Source: Tenacibaculum finnmarkense
GTDB lineage: Bacteria; Bacteroidota; Bacteroidia; Flavobacteriales; Flavobacteriaceae
DNA length: 64,000 nt
Direction: 5' to 3'
NCBI RefSeq assembly: GCF_900239185.1
Contig: NZ_OENA01000080.1
Location: 1 to 64,000 of the forward strand
In this document: in pieces, positions 1-8,984 of the stretch
Layout of the letters: each line of letters begins with the position of its first letter
How positions within the stretch are numbered: the stretch's first letter is position 1
Made by a program: the position numbers and the translations under genes
The notes under the pieces: model-generated
Told to the model about the DNA's origin: nothing
The model's database searches: none
The model's input: only the letters and a program-made list of their open reading frames with translations

Positions 1-84
1 TGTCGAAACTATGAATTATTAATGGAATCTTCCGAAAATATAACCAAATTATCCGCCATAAAACTTTTATTGAATAAAATTTAA
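1..84 (+). CDS. C-terminal tail of an unidentified protein (5' end outside window)
   Basis: Frame 1 is open from the first base and ends at TAA 82-84, giving 27 residues that end in KLLLNKI. The other two forward frames close within the first 21 bases. The tail is too short to assign to a family. It could also be a chance open stretch. Confidence 0.35.
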   Translation, partial: CRNYELLMESSENITKLSAIKLLLNKI

Positions 85-902
85 ACAGGCTCTAAACGGA
101 GTTTTTGGTTCTTCACGCTTCATTTGGCTACACTACAATTTTTAGCTCGTACTCTTGTGTTTTGTGATAAAATAAATTCAATATAAAAAATAGTAAGTAA
201 ACCTAGTGTTTTAAAAATTCGTTTGAACACTAACATAATAATTATAGCACTGGTTTAAATTTCTTTAAAAACATTTAATAACTAAATAAAAAAACAATCC
301 ATTAAAGGAATTGTTAAAGGTATTTGTTTTAGATTCTCATCCTAATTTTGCCGTAGTTATTATGTGATACTGAAATAAATTCACCTTTATCATGACGAAA
401 ATCTGGTCTTTATTTAATTTTTTAAACAGAAACTTAACTTCTTTTTTACTTTTAATTTAAGTAGGGAAGTAGGGCTATTTTACGTTGAAAATTGCTTAAA
501 AACTGCTAAAATTAAAAATTAACAAAGGACATATTATACTTCTAAAGAAGAATTTTAACCAATATAAGAGTGTTTTTTTTGTGAAAAAAAGCATTTACAA
601 AGTGAAAATAATATCTAAAAACCCTAATAAAAAGAAAGAAAAAATGTAATCTATAAAATAAAGTTAATCTTTTACAAGGTGTTTTTTTGCTAATTAATCC
701 TCAGAAAAAGACCTGTTTTTATATTTTATAATAGCTGTTTCAAGCATAAAAAACCACTTATTTACCTTTTAAAACAGGCAATAAAAATCGATTTTTTTTA
801 AGATTTTTAAACAAATAATTGTCTTCGTAATTGTTGTAATAACGTTGTATTGTATCTGTTTTTAAGTATCGAATAAGCTATTTTACTAAGTTGTAAAAAC
901 TC
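85..902. other. AT-rich intergenic region without a recognisable gene
   Basis: No convincing ORF or structured RNA was seen on either strand. The stretch holds one degenerate copy of the palindromic repeat family A (370-382) and many A/T runs. It ends at a hairpin that serves the converging minus-strand gene. Confidence 0.5.
370..382. repeat. Palindromic repeat family A, degenerate copy
   Basis: CTGAAATAAATTC is flanked by GATA on the left and CATGACG further right. This matches the core and the flanks of the better copy at 8850-8870, so it looks like a decayed member of the same dispersed element. Confidence 0.45.
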
Positions 903-950
903 AAAAACCCCTATAAAGTTTGAAAAAATTCACTTTAATAGGGGTTGTTT
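903..950 (-). terminator. Terminator of the 991-2550 gene
   Basis: Stem AACCCCTATAAAG (906-918) pairs with CTTTAATAGGGGTT (933-946), with one bulged A. On the minus strand it is followed by a U run (A run at 903-907). It lies 40 bases past the stop codon of the outer-membrane gene. Confidence 0.75.
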
Positions 951-990
951 TTATGCTGTTTTATTTCTTTTAAAAGTATTTTAAACCAAT

Positions 991-2550
991 TTAACGAAGG
1001 CTTAAAAATGAAAAATGGTAGTTAATTCCTAAATTAAAATAGGTGTTACTTAAGTTTCCTCCTCTAGCTTTTACATACCCTAAACCTCCACGAATGTTTA
1101 ATTTATCGGTTAGTTTATAATTAAGCCCTATGCTTGGCTTTACAATTAAACCTTGCCCTGTGCTAATTCCACCACCACCAGCAGCACCTGCTAAAAGCTG
1201 TGTAAATACCGATGTTGTGTTCTTAAAAAATGTAGTTGATTGAAATCCTATACCAACAATACCCTCGGCATAAGCACCCGCACCTCCAAAATCAGCAAAT
1301 GAAGTTTGCCCGCTTACATACACATGTTTATTTAAGAATAAGTTAATTTGTAACGAAATTTGATGCATGTTTTGAGAAAACCCACCTTTATTATCTCTTT
1401 TAGCATTTGGGTATAAATCATGTTTTAAAATTACTTCTAGATCTTTAAACTTCCCCCTTGAAAAGGTTTTTTCAGTAGATGAAATACCATCTTTATCAAG
1501 GTAATATTTCAATCCAAAACCTAAAGTTGAAGAGCTAAAATGAGCATCAGGACTCATTAAAAAACCTTTATTAATCGATATATATGTGTTGTCAAATATT
1601 TTTTGCTCAATAGATAAATCAGGGTATATTAAAAACCCTCCTTTAGTATCAACACCACCGCCACCACCAGCTCCAACACCAAATTTAGCTAAGATATTTG
1701 TACGGTTTTTATATAGACTTGCATGATAACCTGCTCCTATAAATACATCCATATATCCAGCTTTAATTCCATGATAAGCACCGTCTGCTTTTACAAAAAA
1801 GAACATGTTTTTGTTTAAATAAGAATTCAATTCAAAACCTGCTAATCGCATTGTTTTTCCTTTGTAACTTCCTTTTTTTACATCTAAATTATTTAAATGA
1901 ACAAGCAGTGAAATAGTATTACTAGGGGTATTCCAGTCGCTATTTTTAATTAAGGCATCAAGCTTAAAAGAGCCTTTATATTCTTCATTTTCTTTAAAAT
2001 TAGTTGCTGTATCAAACGATAAAGGTATTTGAATAGCAACATTAAATTGCTGGCTTTTAATAGCTCCTTTGTCAAAGAAATTGATAAAACTATACCCTGC
2101 AGTTGTTGAAAAATACTTAAAATTACACCCTGCATTTAAGTGTGGTAAAATAAATGCACCACCGCCATCAGGAGCTGATGCACCACCACCACCGCCAAAA
2201 TGAAAACCGGTATCAATAAATAGTTTTTCGGTGATTTTTTGCTGTACACCAGCATTAATACCTAAGGTAAAAAAACCACCACGAATTCCGGTTATAGCAC
2301 TATAAATACCTATACCTGCATAGCTCCAATCATTTATTTTTAAATTATAATGAATTCCTGTAAAGCCCATGTTTTTTTCATTACCAGGCATTTTTATATC
2401 TAAAAAATCTAACTGCCCAAAGGCTATTTTAGTTTCTTTTTTAGCTGTTTTATTTTCAACTTGTTCTTGACCCTGAACATGTTGGACGTAAAAACAAACA
2501 CTCATAGTAAAAAAAACTATAAGTGTTTGTTTAGTAATTTTAAATAACAT
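991..2550 (-). CDS. Triplicated Gly-rich outer-membrane beta-barrel protein
   Basis: 519 residues with an N-terminal signal peptide (hydrophobic core about 9-24, cleavage probably near QGQEQ). The rest alternates short amphipathic strands and ends in a barrel-like strand. Three units of about 165-175 residues recur, each with a glycine cluster (119-123, 295-299, 458-461) followed by a conserved pattern: GGG, a hydrophobic strand with Pro, then a K-x-x-D-N/K turn and a final strand. I do not recognise a named family. Probable location is the outer membrane. It may be one large barrel or three small ones in tandem. Monocistronic, with its own terminator. Confidence 0.75.
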   Translation of the reverse strand: MLFKITKQTLIVFFTMSVCFYVQHVQGQEQVENKTAKKETKIAFGQLDFLDIKMPGNEKNMGFTGIHYNLKINDWSYAGIGIYSAITGIRGGFFTLGINAGVQQKITEKLFIDTGFHFGGGGGASAPDGGGAFILPHLNAGCNFKYFSTTAGYSFINFFDKGAIKSQQFNVAIQIPLSFDTATNFKENEEYKGSFKLDALIKNSDWNTPSNTISLLVHLNNLDVKKGSYKGKTMRLAGFELNSYLNKNMFFFVKADGAYHGIKAGYMDVFIGAGYHASLYKNRTNILAKFGVGAGGGGGVDTKGGFLIYPDLSIEQKIFDNTYISINKGFLMSPDAHFSSSTLGFGLKYYLDKDGISSTEKTFSRGKFKDLEVILKHDLYPNAKRDNKGGFSQNMHQISLQINLFLNKHVYVSGQTSFADFGGAGAYAEGIVGIGFQSTTFFKNTTSVFTQLLAGAAGGGGISTGQGLIVKPSIGLNYKLTDKLNIRGGLGYVKARGGNLSNTYFNLGINYHFSFLSLR

Positions 2551-2593
2551 TAATAATATATTTTTTAGCTGTTTAGTTTATGTTAAGAACTGT

Positions 2594-3238
2594 TTAATCG
2601 TGTATTTTTTGACGTTTTCCATCAATATAAGAAGCTACAAAAGCATCTTTAAACCCAAGTTTTATTAATTCTTTTTTAAATTTTTTAGCTTGACTTAATG
2701 TAGTAAATAAACCTAATGAATATTTAAAATAATCATCTTCAGAAGTGATTATTGCAGGTATTGTTTTAGAAGATAATAAAGGAAATTTTTTCTTATTATA
2801 AAAGACTCCTACCTGAACAGAATAGATTGTTTCACCAGCTGTATTATTCTTTACCTCATTAACAACTTCGTCTAAATTTCCTGAACCTATCCTCGAATCT
2901 GAACTTTCATTTTGAGTATTATCTAAAGACATTGCAGTAATAGTTGCGATATTAATACTGTCTAAAACACGGGTATTTTCCTTGCTTTTTATAGCTGCAA
3001 TATCCGCTTCTGAAAAAGTAGGTACTTGTGTAGCACTCGTGTAAAAATAATAACAAGCTCCTAATGATATTCCTAAAAGCAAGCCTAATAAGATTGCTGT
3101 AATTCTAGATTTTTTCTGAAAAGAAGTAAGTTTTTCTTGTATTTCACCTAATTCATCTTCGGCATTTTCTCTTTTTAACCTAGCGTTGTCTAAGTCTTCC
3201 TGCATTAATGTAAGATTTTCTTCTTCTATAAAAGGCAT
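2594..3238 (-). CDS. SPOR-domain protein with N-terminal coiled coil and one membrane helix
   Basis: 214 residues. Residues 5-43 are charged with heptad-like spacing (probable coiled coil), 46-67 form one transmembrane helix, then a polar linker and a C-terminal SPOR-like module (about 138-208: YSVQVGVFYNKKKF, then YKYSLGLF, then LGFKDAFV). SPOR domains bind denuded septal peptidoglycan, so a division- or cell-wall-linked role is likely by family. Orientation should be N-in with SPOR in the periplasm. It sits downstream of the molybdopterin oxidoreductase with a 59-base gap and could be co-transcribed, without an obvious functional link. Confidence 0.8.
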   Translation of the reverse strand: MPFIEEENLTLMQEDLDNARLKRENAEDELGEIQEKLTSFQKKSRITAILLGLLLGISLGACYYFYTSATQVPTFSEADIAAIKSKENTRVLDSINIATITAMSLDNTQNESSDSRIGSGNLDEVVNEVKNNTAGETIYSVQVGVFYNKKKFPLLSSKTIPAIITSEDDYFKYSLGLFTTLSQAKKFKKELIKLGFKDAFVASYIDGKRQKIHD

Positions 3239-3297
3239 AATTATATGTTGATTTACGTGTTAATTAAAAATATTCGACTAAAATACAATTCTTTTTC

Positions 3298-5607
3298 TTA
3301 CTCGTGTTTTAGTAGGGTAATAATCACTGTTTTAGAAGCTGGCGTATGGCTAATTCTGGCTTTACTTTTAAGAGGAACCAATACATTTGCTTCAGGAAAA
3401 TAAGTAGCGGTACATTGTTTTGGAATACTATAAGGAACCACTAAAAATCCCGAAGCACTTCTTTTTTCTCCTTGAAAATGACTTGTTAAATTTACTTTAT
3501 CTAATTTTGACAACCCTTGAGCTTTCATATCTTCAGGATTCATAAAAATAACTCTTCGCTCGTTTAAAACACCTCTATATCTATCGTTTAAACCATAAAT
3601 AGTTGTGTTGTATTGATCGTGGGTTCGAATGGTCATCATCATAAATTGATTTTCTTCTAAAACAACATCCGAAGGTAAATTTGTAGAGAAGTTTGCTTTT
3701 CCTGTTAAAGTAGGAGCGTAGTTGTTATCTCTAGCATTGTTAGGTAAATAAAAACCTCCTTTTACCCGAACTTTTTCGTTATAATTATTGAAACCAGGAA
3801 TGGTTGCTTCAATTTTATTACGGATTAAATCGTAATTTGAAACAAGTAATTCCCAATCAATTTTAGTGTTTTTTAAAGTTGCTTTGGCCATACCAGCAAC
3901 AATAGCTGGTTCGCTTAATAAGTGATCAGAACTAGGTGATAAATGCCCGTTAGACTGATGCACAACTCCCATAGAATTTTCTACGGTAATAAATTGATCT
4001 CCAGTTTTTTGAATGTCTTTTTCAGAACGTCCTAAACACGGAAGAATCAACGCTTGTTTTCCATGAATTAAATGACTTCTATTTAATTTTGTAGAAATTT
4101 GAACCGTTAAATTGCAGTTTTTTAATGCTTTAGCAGTGTATTCAGTATCGGGAGTTGCAGAAATAAAATTACCACCCATCCCTACAAAAACACTTGCTTT
4201 TTTAGCATACATTGCTTCAATCGCAGCTACAACATCATAGCCATGTTTACGTGGAGCTTGAAATTGAAATTCTTTCTCTAGACTATCTAAAAAACTATCT
4301 TTTGGCTTTTCCCAAATCCCCATAGTTCGGTCTCCTTGTACATTCGAATGTCCTCGAACAGGGCAAGTTCCTGCGCCTTTTTTACCAATGCTTCCTTTTA
4401 AAAGCAGCAAGTTTACAACTTCACGAATATTATCAACACCATTTTTATGCTGAGTTAATCCCATTGCCCAACAGATAATTATCTTATCATTATTGATAAT
4501 CATTTGTGCTGCTTGTTTAATTATCTCTAAAGATAAGCCCGTTTGCGGTAATAATTCCGCAATAGTATAAGTATCTAAATCGATTAAAAAATCATCTAAA
4601 CCATGTGTTTTTTCTTTTATAAATTGATGATTAAAAACGCCACCTTTTTCTTGTTCTTGATTTTTCATCAATTTTAAGATGATTTTTAGCAAAGCAACAT
4701 CACCATTTATTTTAACCTGTAAAAATAGGTCTGTTAGTACATCACCATCGCCAAGCCACTTTAAAGGGTTTTGAGGATCTACATATTTCATTAAACCAAC
4801 TTCAGGTAACGGGTTTATAGTTAGTATTTTACCACCATTTTGCTTTGTATTTTTCAAAGCCGTTAACATCCTAGGATGATTTGTCCCTGGGTTTTGACCT
4901 ATAACTACCACTAAGTCAGCATGGTTAAAGTCATCTAACGTAACCGATCCTTTACCTATACCTAGTGTTTGAGAAAGTCCGCTACCGCTACTTTCATGAC
5001 ACATATTTGAACAGTCTGGTAGGTTATTTGTTCCAAATTTCCGAACAAATAATTGATATAAAAACGCTGCTTCATTACTTGTTCTTCCTGAGGTATAAAA
5101 AATAGCTTCATCAGGGTTTTTTAAGCCATTTAACTCATTTCCAATAAGTTTAAAAGCATTTTCCCATGAAATTTCTTCGTAATTATTGCTTCCTTCTCGT
5201 AAAATCATCGGATGTGTAATACGTCCGCTTTTTCCGATATCATAATCTGACCATTCTGAAAGTTCTTGAACCGTATGTGTTGCAAAAAACAAGGGAGAAA
5301 CTCTATTTGTTGTAGCTTCTTCAGCAATTGCTTTGGCGCCATTTTCGCAATATTCAGCTAAAAAGGCTCTTTTTTGATCAGGGTCAGGCCATGCACAACC
5401 AGGACAGTCAAAACCATCTAATTGATTGATGTTTTTTAATAATTGAATCCCTTTTATAATACCTGTTTCGGAAAAAACATGACTTAATGCCGATTTTATT
5501 GCCTTTGTTCCTACGGCTTTTGTAGGTATTTCAATAAGTTTTATTCCTGTTAAATTTTCAGGAGGCTGTGCTTTTACAGTCTTTTCCTGTTGTTTTTGAT
5601 TACTCAT
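3298..5607 (-). CDS. YdeP/FdhF-type molybdopterin oxidoreductase alpha subunit
   Basis: 769 residues, cytoplasmic, no Tat signal. Visible family marks are the N-terminal CPGCAWPDPD, PDCSNMCHESSGSG in the catalytic region, GQNPGTNHPRMLTAL and GHSNVQGDRTMGIW for cofactor binding, and a C-terminal molydopterin-binding domain with RTHDQYNTTIYG. This is the FdhF/YdeP branch of the DMSO-reductase superfamily. The N-terminal four-cysteine Fe-S motif of true formate dehydrogenases is reduced to CxxC. Its start overlaps the fdhD stop by 4 bases, so both are translationally coupled. No electron-transfer subunit is nearby. Formate as substrate is not proven. Confidence 0.85.
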   Translation of the reverse strand: MSNQKQQEKTVKAQPPENLTGIKLIEIPTKAVGTKAIKSALSHVFSETGIIKGIQLLKNINQLDGFDCPGCAWPDPDQKRAFLAEYCENGAKAIAEEATTNRVSPLFFATHTVQELSEWSDYDIGKSGRITHPMILREGSNNYEEISWENAFKLIGNELNGLKNPDEAIFYTSGRTSNEAAFLYQLFVRKFGTNNLPDCSNMCHESSGSGLSQTLGIGKGSVTLDDFNHADLVVVIGQNPGTNHPRMLTALKNTKQNGGKILTINPLPEVGLMKYVDPQNPLKWLGDGDVLTDLFLQVKINGDVALLKIILKLMKNQEQEKGGVFNHQFIKEKTHGLDDFLIDLDTYTIAELLPQTGLSLEIIKQAAQMIINNDKIIICWAMGLTQHKNGVDNIREVVNLLLLKGSIGKKGAGTCPVRGHSNVQGDRTMGIWEKPKDSFLDSLEKEFQFQAPRKHGYDVVAAIEAMYAKKASVFVGMGGNFISATPDTEYTAKALKNCNLTVQISTKLNRSHLIHGKQALILPCLGRSEKDIQKTGDQFITVENSMGVVHQSNGHLSPSSDHLLSEPAIVAGMAKATLKNTKIDWELLVSNYDLIRNKIEATIPGFNNYNEKVRVKGGFYLPNNARDNNYAPTLTGKANFSTNLPSDVVLEENQFMMMTIRTHDQYNTTIYGLNDRYRGVLNERRVIFMNPEDMKAQGLSKLDKVNLTSHFQGEKRSASGFLVVPYSIPKQCTATYFPEANVLVPLKSKARISHTPASKTVIITLLKHE

Positions 5608-6446
5608 AAATTTATATGTTGAGGGTTTGCGTAAACGGTCATTTTATCATTTCGACTAAAACCAATTAAACAAATGCCAAATTCTTTAGCAAAATCAACC
5701 GCCAAAGAAGAACAGGCGGAAACAGCAATGATAATACGAATTTTCGCAAAAAAAGCTTTTGAAACAATTTCATACGAAACACGTCCGCTAACAAGCATAT
5801 AACTTACTTGCTTTAGCTGTTGTTTTTCAATTAAATCACCAATGCACTTATCAACTGCATTATGCCTACCAATATCTTCTTTAATAGTTAAAAGTTCTTT
5901 TTTGTTATTAAACAATGCGCAGGCATGACTACCGCCTGTTTCTTTGAATAAAAACTGTAAATCAGTCATTTTAATAAACATATCAAATATACTGTTTATT
6001 GCTTTGTTTACTGCCGATTTATGATCCTCTTTCGCTACTTTATTTATAGCTGTATTTTTAGAAGAAAGTGATTCTCCCGTTATTTTTAAGTCTTTTAGCG
6101 CTGTTTTTCCGCAAATTCCACAGGAAGAAACAGATAAAAGGGTACGTTTATTCAAGTATCCCTTCCTTAATTTATCCTTCGGAATTGTAACGTTTAAAAT
6201 AGTAGATTCATCGGTATTTACCTCAATAGTATTGATTGATAAAGCTTCTTCGCTTTTGTAGATATCTTCCGCATATAAAAGCCCTCTAATTAATTGATTA
6301 TCATCACCCGGGGTTCTCATTACAACGGTGTATGATTCATTATTGATATTAATTTGAAGCGCCGCTTCAACAAGAATTGTATCTGCTACTTTTAAAGCGT
6401 TATTCTTTGATAATTTTATAGATTCGTAAACATTGGATTTTTTCAT
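5604..6446 (-). CDS. fdhD: Formate dehydrogenase accessory sulfurtransferase FdhD
   Basis: 280 residues. Carries the conserved CxxC (SSCGICGK, about residue 108) that relays sulfur from a cysteine desulfurase to the Mo-bisMGD cofactor, and the hallmark EDIGRHNAVDKCIG. Role by family: sulfuration of the cofactor before insertion into the formate-dehydrogenase-like enzyme. It is the first gene of a two-gene operon and overlaps the oxidoreductase by 4 bases, which points to that enzyme as its client. Confidence 0.93.
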   Translation of the reverse strand: MKKSNVYESIKLSKNNALKVADTILVEAALQININNESYTVVMRTPGDDNQLIRGLLYAEDIYKSEEALSINTIEVNTDESTILNVTIPKDKLRKGYLNKRTLLSVSSCGICGKTALKDLKITGESLSSKNTAINKVAKEDHKSAVNKAINSIFDMFIKMTDLQFLFKETGGSHACALFNNKKELLTIKEDIGRHNAVDKCIGDLIEKQQLKQVSYMLVSGRVSYEIVSKAFFAKIRIIIAVSACSSLAVDFAKEFGICLIGFSRNDKMTVYANPQHINL

Positions 6447-6502
6447 GTAAAAGTTTCATGTAAAAGCAAAAGTACGTAAAAAAAAGAATCAACAGCTGTG
6501 TT

Positions 6503-7705
6503 TTATACTGTTTTGGAACACTGAATTACAATGCGTTCATTACTGTTATTTGTTGTGAAAAATAAATAGACATCACCACCATCTTTTAATTTTGTTTCAG
6601 CTCTTATTTGCGCAACTGTTTTTGGAAAGTTTCGGGTAGTAATATTCGCTTTTAACATGGTTAATTCCTTTTTTATTTTTTTCTTATTATACGGATAAAC
6701 AGCGATAACTTTAAACACTCTTCCTGGAAAATCAACAAGTATTTCTTTAGAGGTATAGAGATGTGAGTGCTGCTGTAATTTAGCTATATTATATGCTTTT
6801 GACACTTCATTAAAACCTCCTGATTTTAAAATTGCAGCATTAGGTTCATACAGGTAATCTAAAGGATTACTATAGGTTGTTTTATGTTTTTCATTTGATA
6901 AAAAAATAAACTCTTGAGTGCTATTTCTCAGTATATTAACTGTTTTTATCTCAATTGATTGATTAGATTTTGAATTTAGTAAAAAAAGCAATTCTTTTAC
7001 TTCGTTATTTACCGCAACAACATGAATTTCTTTAACAAATTTCAACTCGTTTAAGGTTGCTTTAATATCGAGCATTGGTGAGTTTTTAATTAATATAACA
7101 TCTGATTTTGTAAATAAAAAATCAATATTTTCAGGTACGTTTGGCAGGCAATCTTTTAATAAAAAAACCTTTCCTTTAACATCATCTCTACGAGAAGGGT
7201 CTATGTAAATACAATCAAATTTTTGTGAGGTTTCTTTTAAATAATCCAAGCCATTTGTGGCAACTGTTTGAATATTTTTAACCGCTAATTGCTGGTAGTT
7301 ATAAGTAACTATTTTAGAAAGTTCTTTGTTAATTTCAGCATGAATAACTTGCTTAAAATATTTTGAAAAATAAAAAGCATCAACACCAAAGCCACCAGTA
7401 ATATCAATTAATAATTGGGCACTCGATTTACTTAATAAGCCAGTCAATAAATTCTTTTTATAAATAGCGGTTTCTTCAGAAGAAGTTTGCTCAATACTAA
7501 TTTTAGCAGGGTAATAAATGTGATTTGTTAAAAACCAATTAGGCAGTTTATCCTTGGCCTTTATTTTGCTAACAATCTGATTAGATAACTCTTGTATTGT
7601 AACATTTTTAAACGGGCTACCTTTTAAAATTAGTTTGGTAATATTTGACTGTAAATTTTCGCTTATAAATTGCTGTACATTTTCATGTAAGATTGTAGTA
7701 TTCAA
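6503..7705 (-). CDS. Class I SAM-dependent methyltransferase with THUMP-like C-terminus
   Basis: 400 residues. A Rossmann methyltransferase core is seen at about 90-180: DITGGFGVDAFYFS for SAM binding and FDCIYIDPSRRDD as the catalytic-side strand. N- and C-terminal parts match the Bacteroidetes PG_1098-type arrangement (helical N-terminus, ferredoxin-like and THUMP-like C-terminus with FPKTVAQIRAETKLKDGG). The family is expected to methylate RNA, but the target is unknown. It is head-to-head with the 7850 barrel gene and separate from fdhD by 56 bases. Confidence 0.82.
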   Translation of the reverse strand: MNTTILHENVQQFISENLQSNITKLILKGSPFKNVTIQELSNQIVSKIKAKDKLPNWFLTNHIYYPAKISIEQTSSEETAIYKKNLLTGLLSKSSAQLLIDITGGFGVDAFYFSKYFKQVIHAEINKELSKIVTYNYQQLAVKNIQTVATNGLDYLKETSQKFDCIYIDPSRRDDVKGKVFLLKDCLPNVPENIDFLFTKSDVILIKNSPMLDIKATLNELKFVKEIHVVAVNNEVKELLFLLNSKSNQSIEIKTVNILRNSTQEFIFLSNEKHKTTYSNPLDYLYEPNAAILKSGGFNEVSKAYNIAKLQQHSHLYTSKEILVDFPGRVFKVIAVYPYNKKKIKKELTMLKANITTRNFPKTVAQIRAETKLKDGGDVYLFFTTNNSNERIVIQCSKTV

Positions 7706-7849
7706 TAATTTTTGTGTTTTAACTTTTTTAAAGCATTAAAAATGCGAAAATAAAAAAAAAGAGGGATATTTTTAATAAATATTGTTATCTATCCATTTTA
7801 TTTTATAGTTTTACCCTATTATTTATAATATTATATAAAAAACAAAAAC

Positions 7850-8719
7850 ATGAATAAAAAAATTTTAGCAGCAATTATAATGTTCGCATCGCTTTCAGCA
7901 AGTGCACAAGTTTATGTATCAGCAAGTAGTGGATATTCTTTTAAGGCAGTTGAGTCAAAAATGGGTACTAAAACAACTCTTAGCGGTGTAGAGAACACCT
8001 ACGGAAGTTACGGAGAAGGAACACATACACAGGTTAGAGCGGGTTATTTCTTTAATGATAAATGGGGAATTGAAGCAGCAGCAGGGTATTTACATGGCGC
8101 AGATCAAACAGCAATGCTTGTTGAGATACCAGGACAACCTTATGTTGATGTAAAAGCTAGAGGTAGAGCTTTCGGTTTGTCTTTATCAACAGTATATAAC
8201 ATTACAGAGCATTTTTACGGACGTGCAGGAGTGTTAACTAAAATTGGTGGAAAAACAGAAGTTGTAGGAAAGGTTAAAACAGCTTTACCAACTCCAGTAG
8301 GAACAACAATTCCTTTAGAGATTGATTTTACTAGAGATTTTAAAGGGAAGTTTCCTTTAGGATTTATTGGTGCAATTGGTTATAAGCATGAAATTCTTAA
8401 AAATTTATCAGTTTTTGCAGAAGCGGAATACTTAGGGATAAGCGTTACTAGAAATACGTCTGAAATAGGTGATTTTTCAGCAACTTTAAATGGTAATAAT
8501 GTTTCTAGAGAGGCATTATTAAAAACAGTTGGAACAGGTTTAGGAGCATTATCGCCTTTAATTAATGATAAAATTTCTTACGAAGATTCATTAACTTTAG
8601 TTGAAAATGCACAAGCACAACAAAATCCTTTAGCGACAAAGCAATTATCACAAACGGTTCCTTATTCTTCTTGGGGATTTAACTTTGGATTTACTTATAC
8701 TTTTAATAAAAGAAAGTAG
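7850..8719 (+). CDS. Outer-membrane beta-barrel protein
   Basis: 289 residues. Signal peptide 1-20 (MNKKILAAIIMFASLSASAQ), then alternating strands such as VYVSASSGYSF, TQVRAGYFFNDKWGIEAAAGYL and a C-terminal WGFNFGFTYTFNKRK, the usual end of a small OmpA-like or OprF-like barrel. There is no peptidoglycan-binding OmpA domain at the C-terminus. The function is unknown beyond location in the outer membrane. Own promoter region (AT-rich, TATTATTTATAATATTATA) and own terminator. Confidence 0.8.
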   Translation: MNKKILAAIIMFASLSASAQVYVSASSGYSFKAVESKMGTKTTLSGVENTYGSYGEGTHTQVRAGYFFNDKWGIEAAAGYLHGADQTAMLVEIPGQPYVDVKARGRAFGLSLSTVYNITEHFYGRAGVLTKIGGKTEVVGKVKTALPTPVGTTIPLEIDFTRDFKGKFPLGFIGAIGYKHEILKNLSVFAEAEYLGISVTRNTSEIGDFSATLNGNNVSREALLKTVGTGLGALSPLINDKISYEDSLTLVENAQAQQNPLATKQLSQTVPYSSWGFNFGFTYTFNKRK

Positions 8720-8759
8720 TAAAAACTTCTTTCTTTTAATTTTTTCAAGTTAAAAATTA

Positions 8760-8796
8760 AAAACGAGTATCCTCAAAAAGGATACTCGTTTTTTTT
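8760..8796 (+). terminator. Rho-independent terminator of the 7850 gene
   Basis: Perfect 11-bp stem AACGAGTATCC (8762-8772) / GGATACTCGTT (8780-8790), 7-base loop, followed by eight T residues. Confidence 0.9.
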
Positions 8797-8849
8797 ATGT
8801 GATATCAAAAAGTTAAACTAAAAACCTATCTATGGCAAATCAGGATGCG

Positions 8850-8870
8850 AAGCTGAAATAAATTCAGCTT
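8850..8870. repeat. Palindromic repeat family A, best copy
   Basis: AAGCTGAA (8850-8857), loop ATAAA, TTCAGCTT (8863-8870): a perfect 8-bp stem. It is preceded by GATGCG and followed by GACG. Related copies lie at 370, 9991, 12372 and 63387. No T run follows, so it is not a normal terminator. Confidence 0.65.
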
Positions 8871-8885
8871 GACGTAGTTCTTCGA

Positions 8886-8926
8886 GACGGAGATTCAGAC
8901 GGAGATTCAGACGGAGTTCGATTCAG
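8886..8926. repeat. Short tandem repeat, 12-bp unit
   Basis: GACGGAGATTCA occurs twice head to tail (8886-8897, 8898-8909), then a third diverged unit GACGGAGTTCGATTCA (8910-8925). It sits just downstream of the family A palindrome, between the terminator of one gene and the 3' end of prmC. Confidence 0.7.
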
Positions 8927-8984
8927 ACAGTTTGATTTGATGTTTTCGATTTGACAGACTCGGATTAAAAATTAAAATCGACTA

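Noticed and set aside
8850..8870. Family A palindrome as a Rho-independent terminator
   Set aside because: No T run follows, and a proper terminator lies 60 bases upstream.
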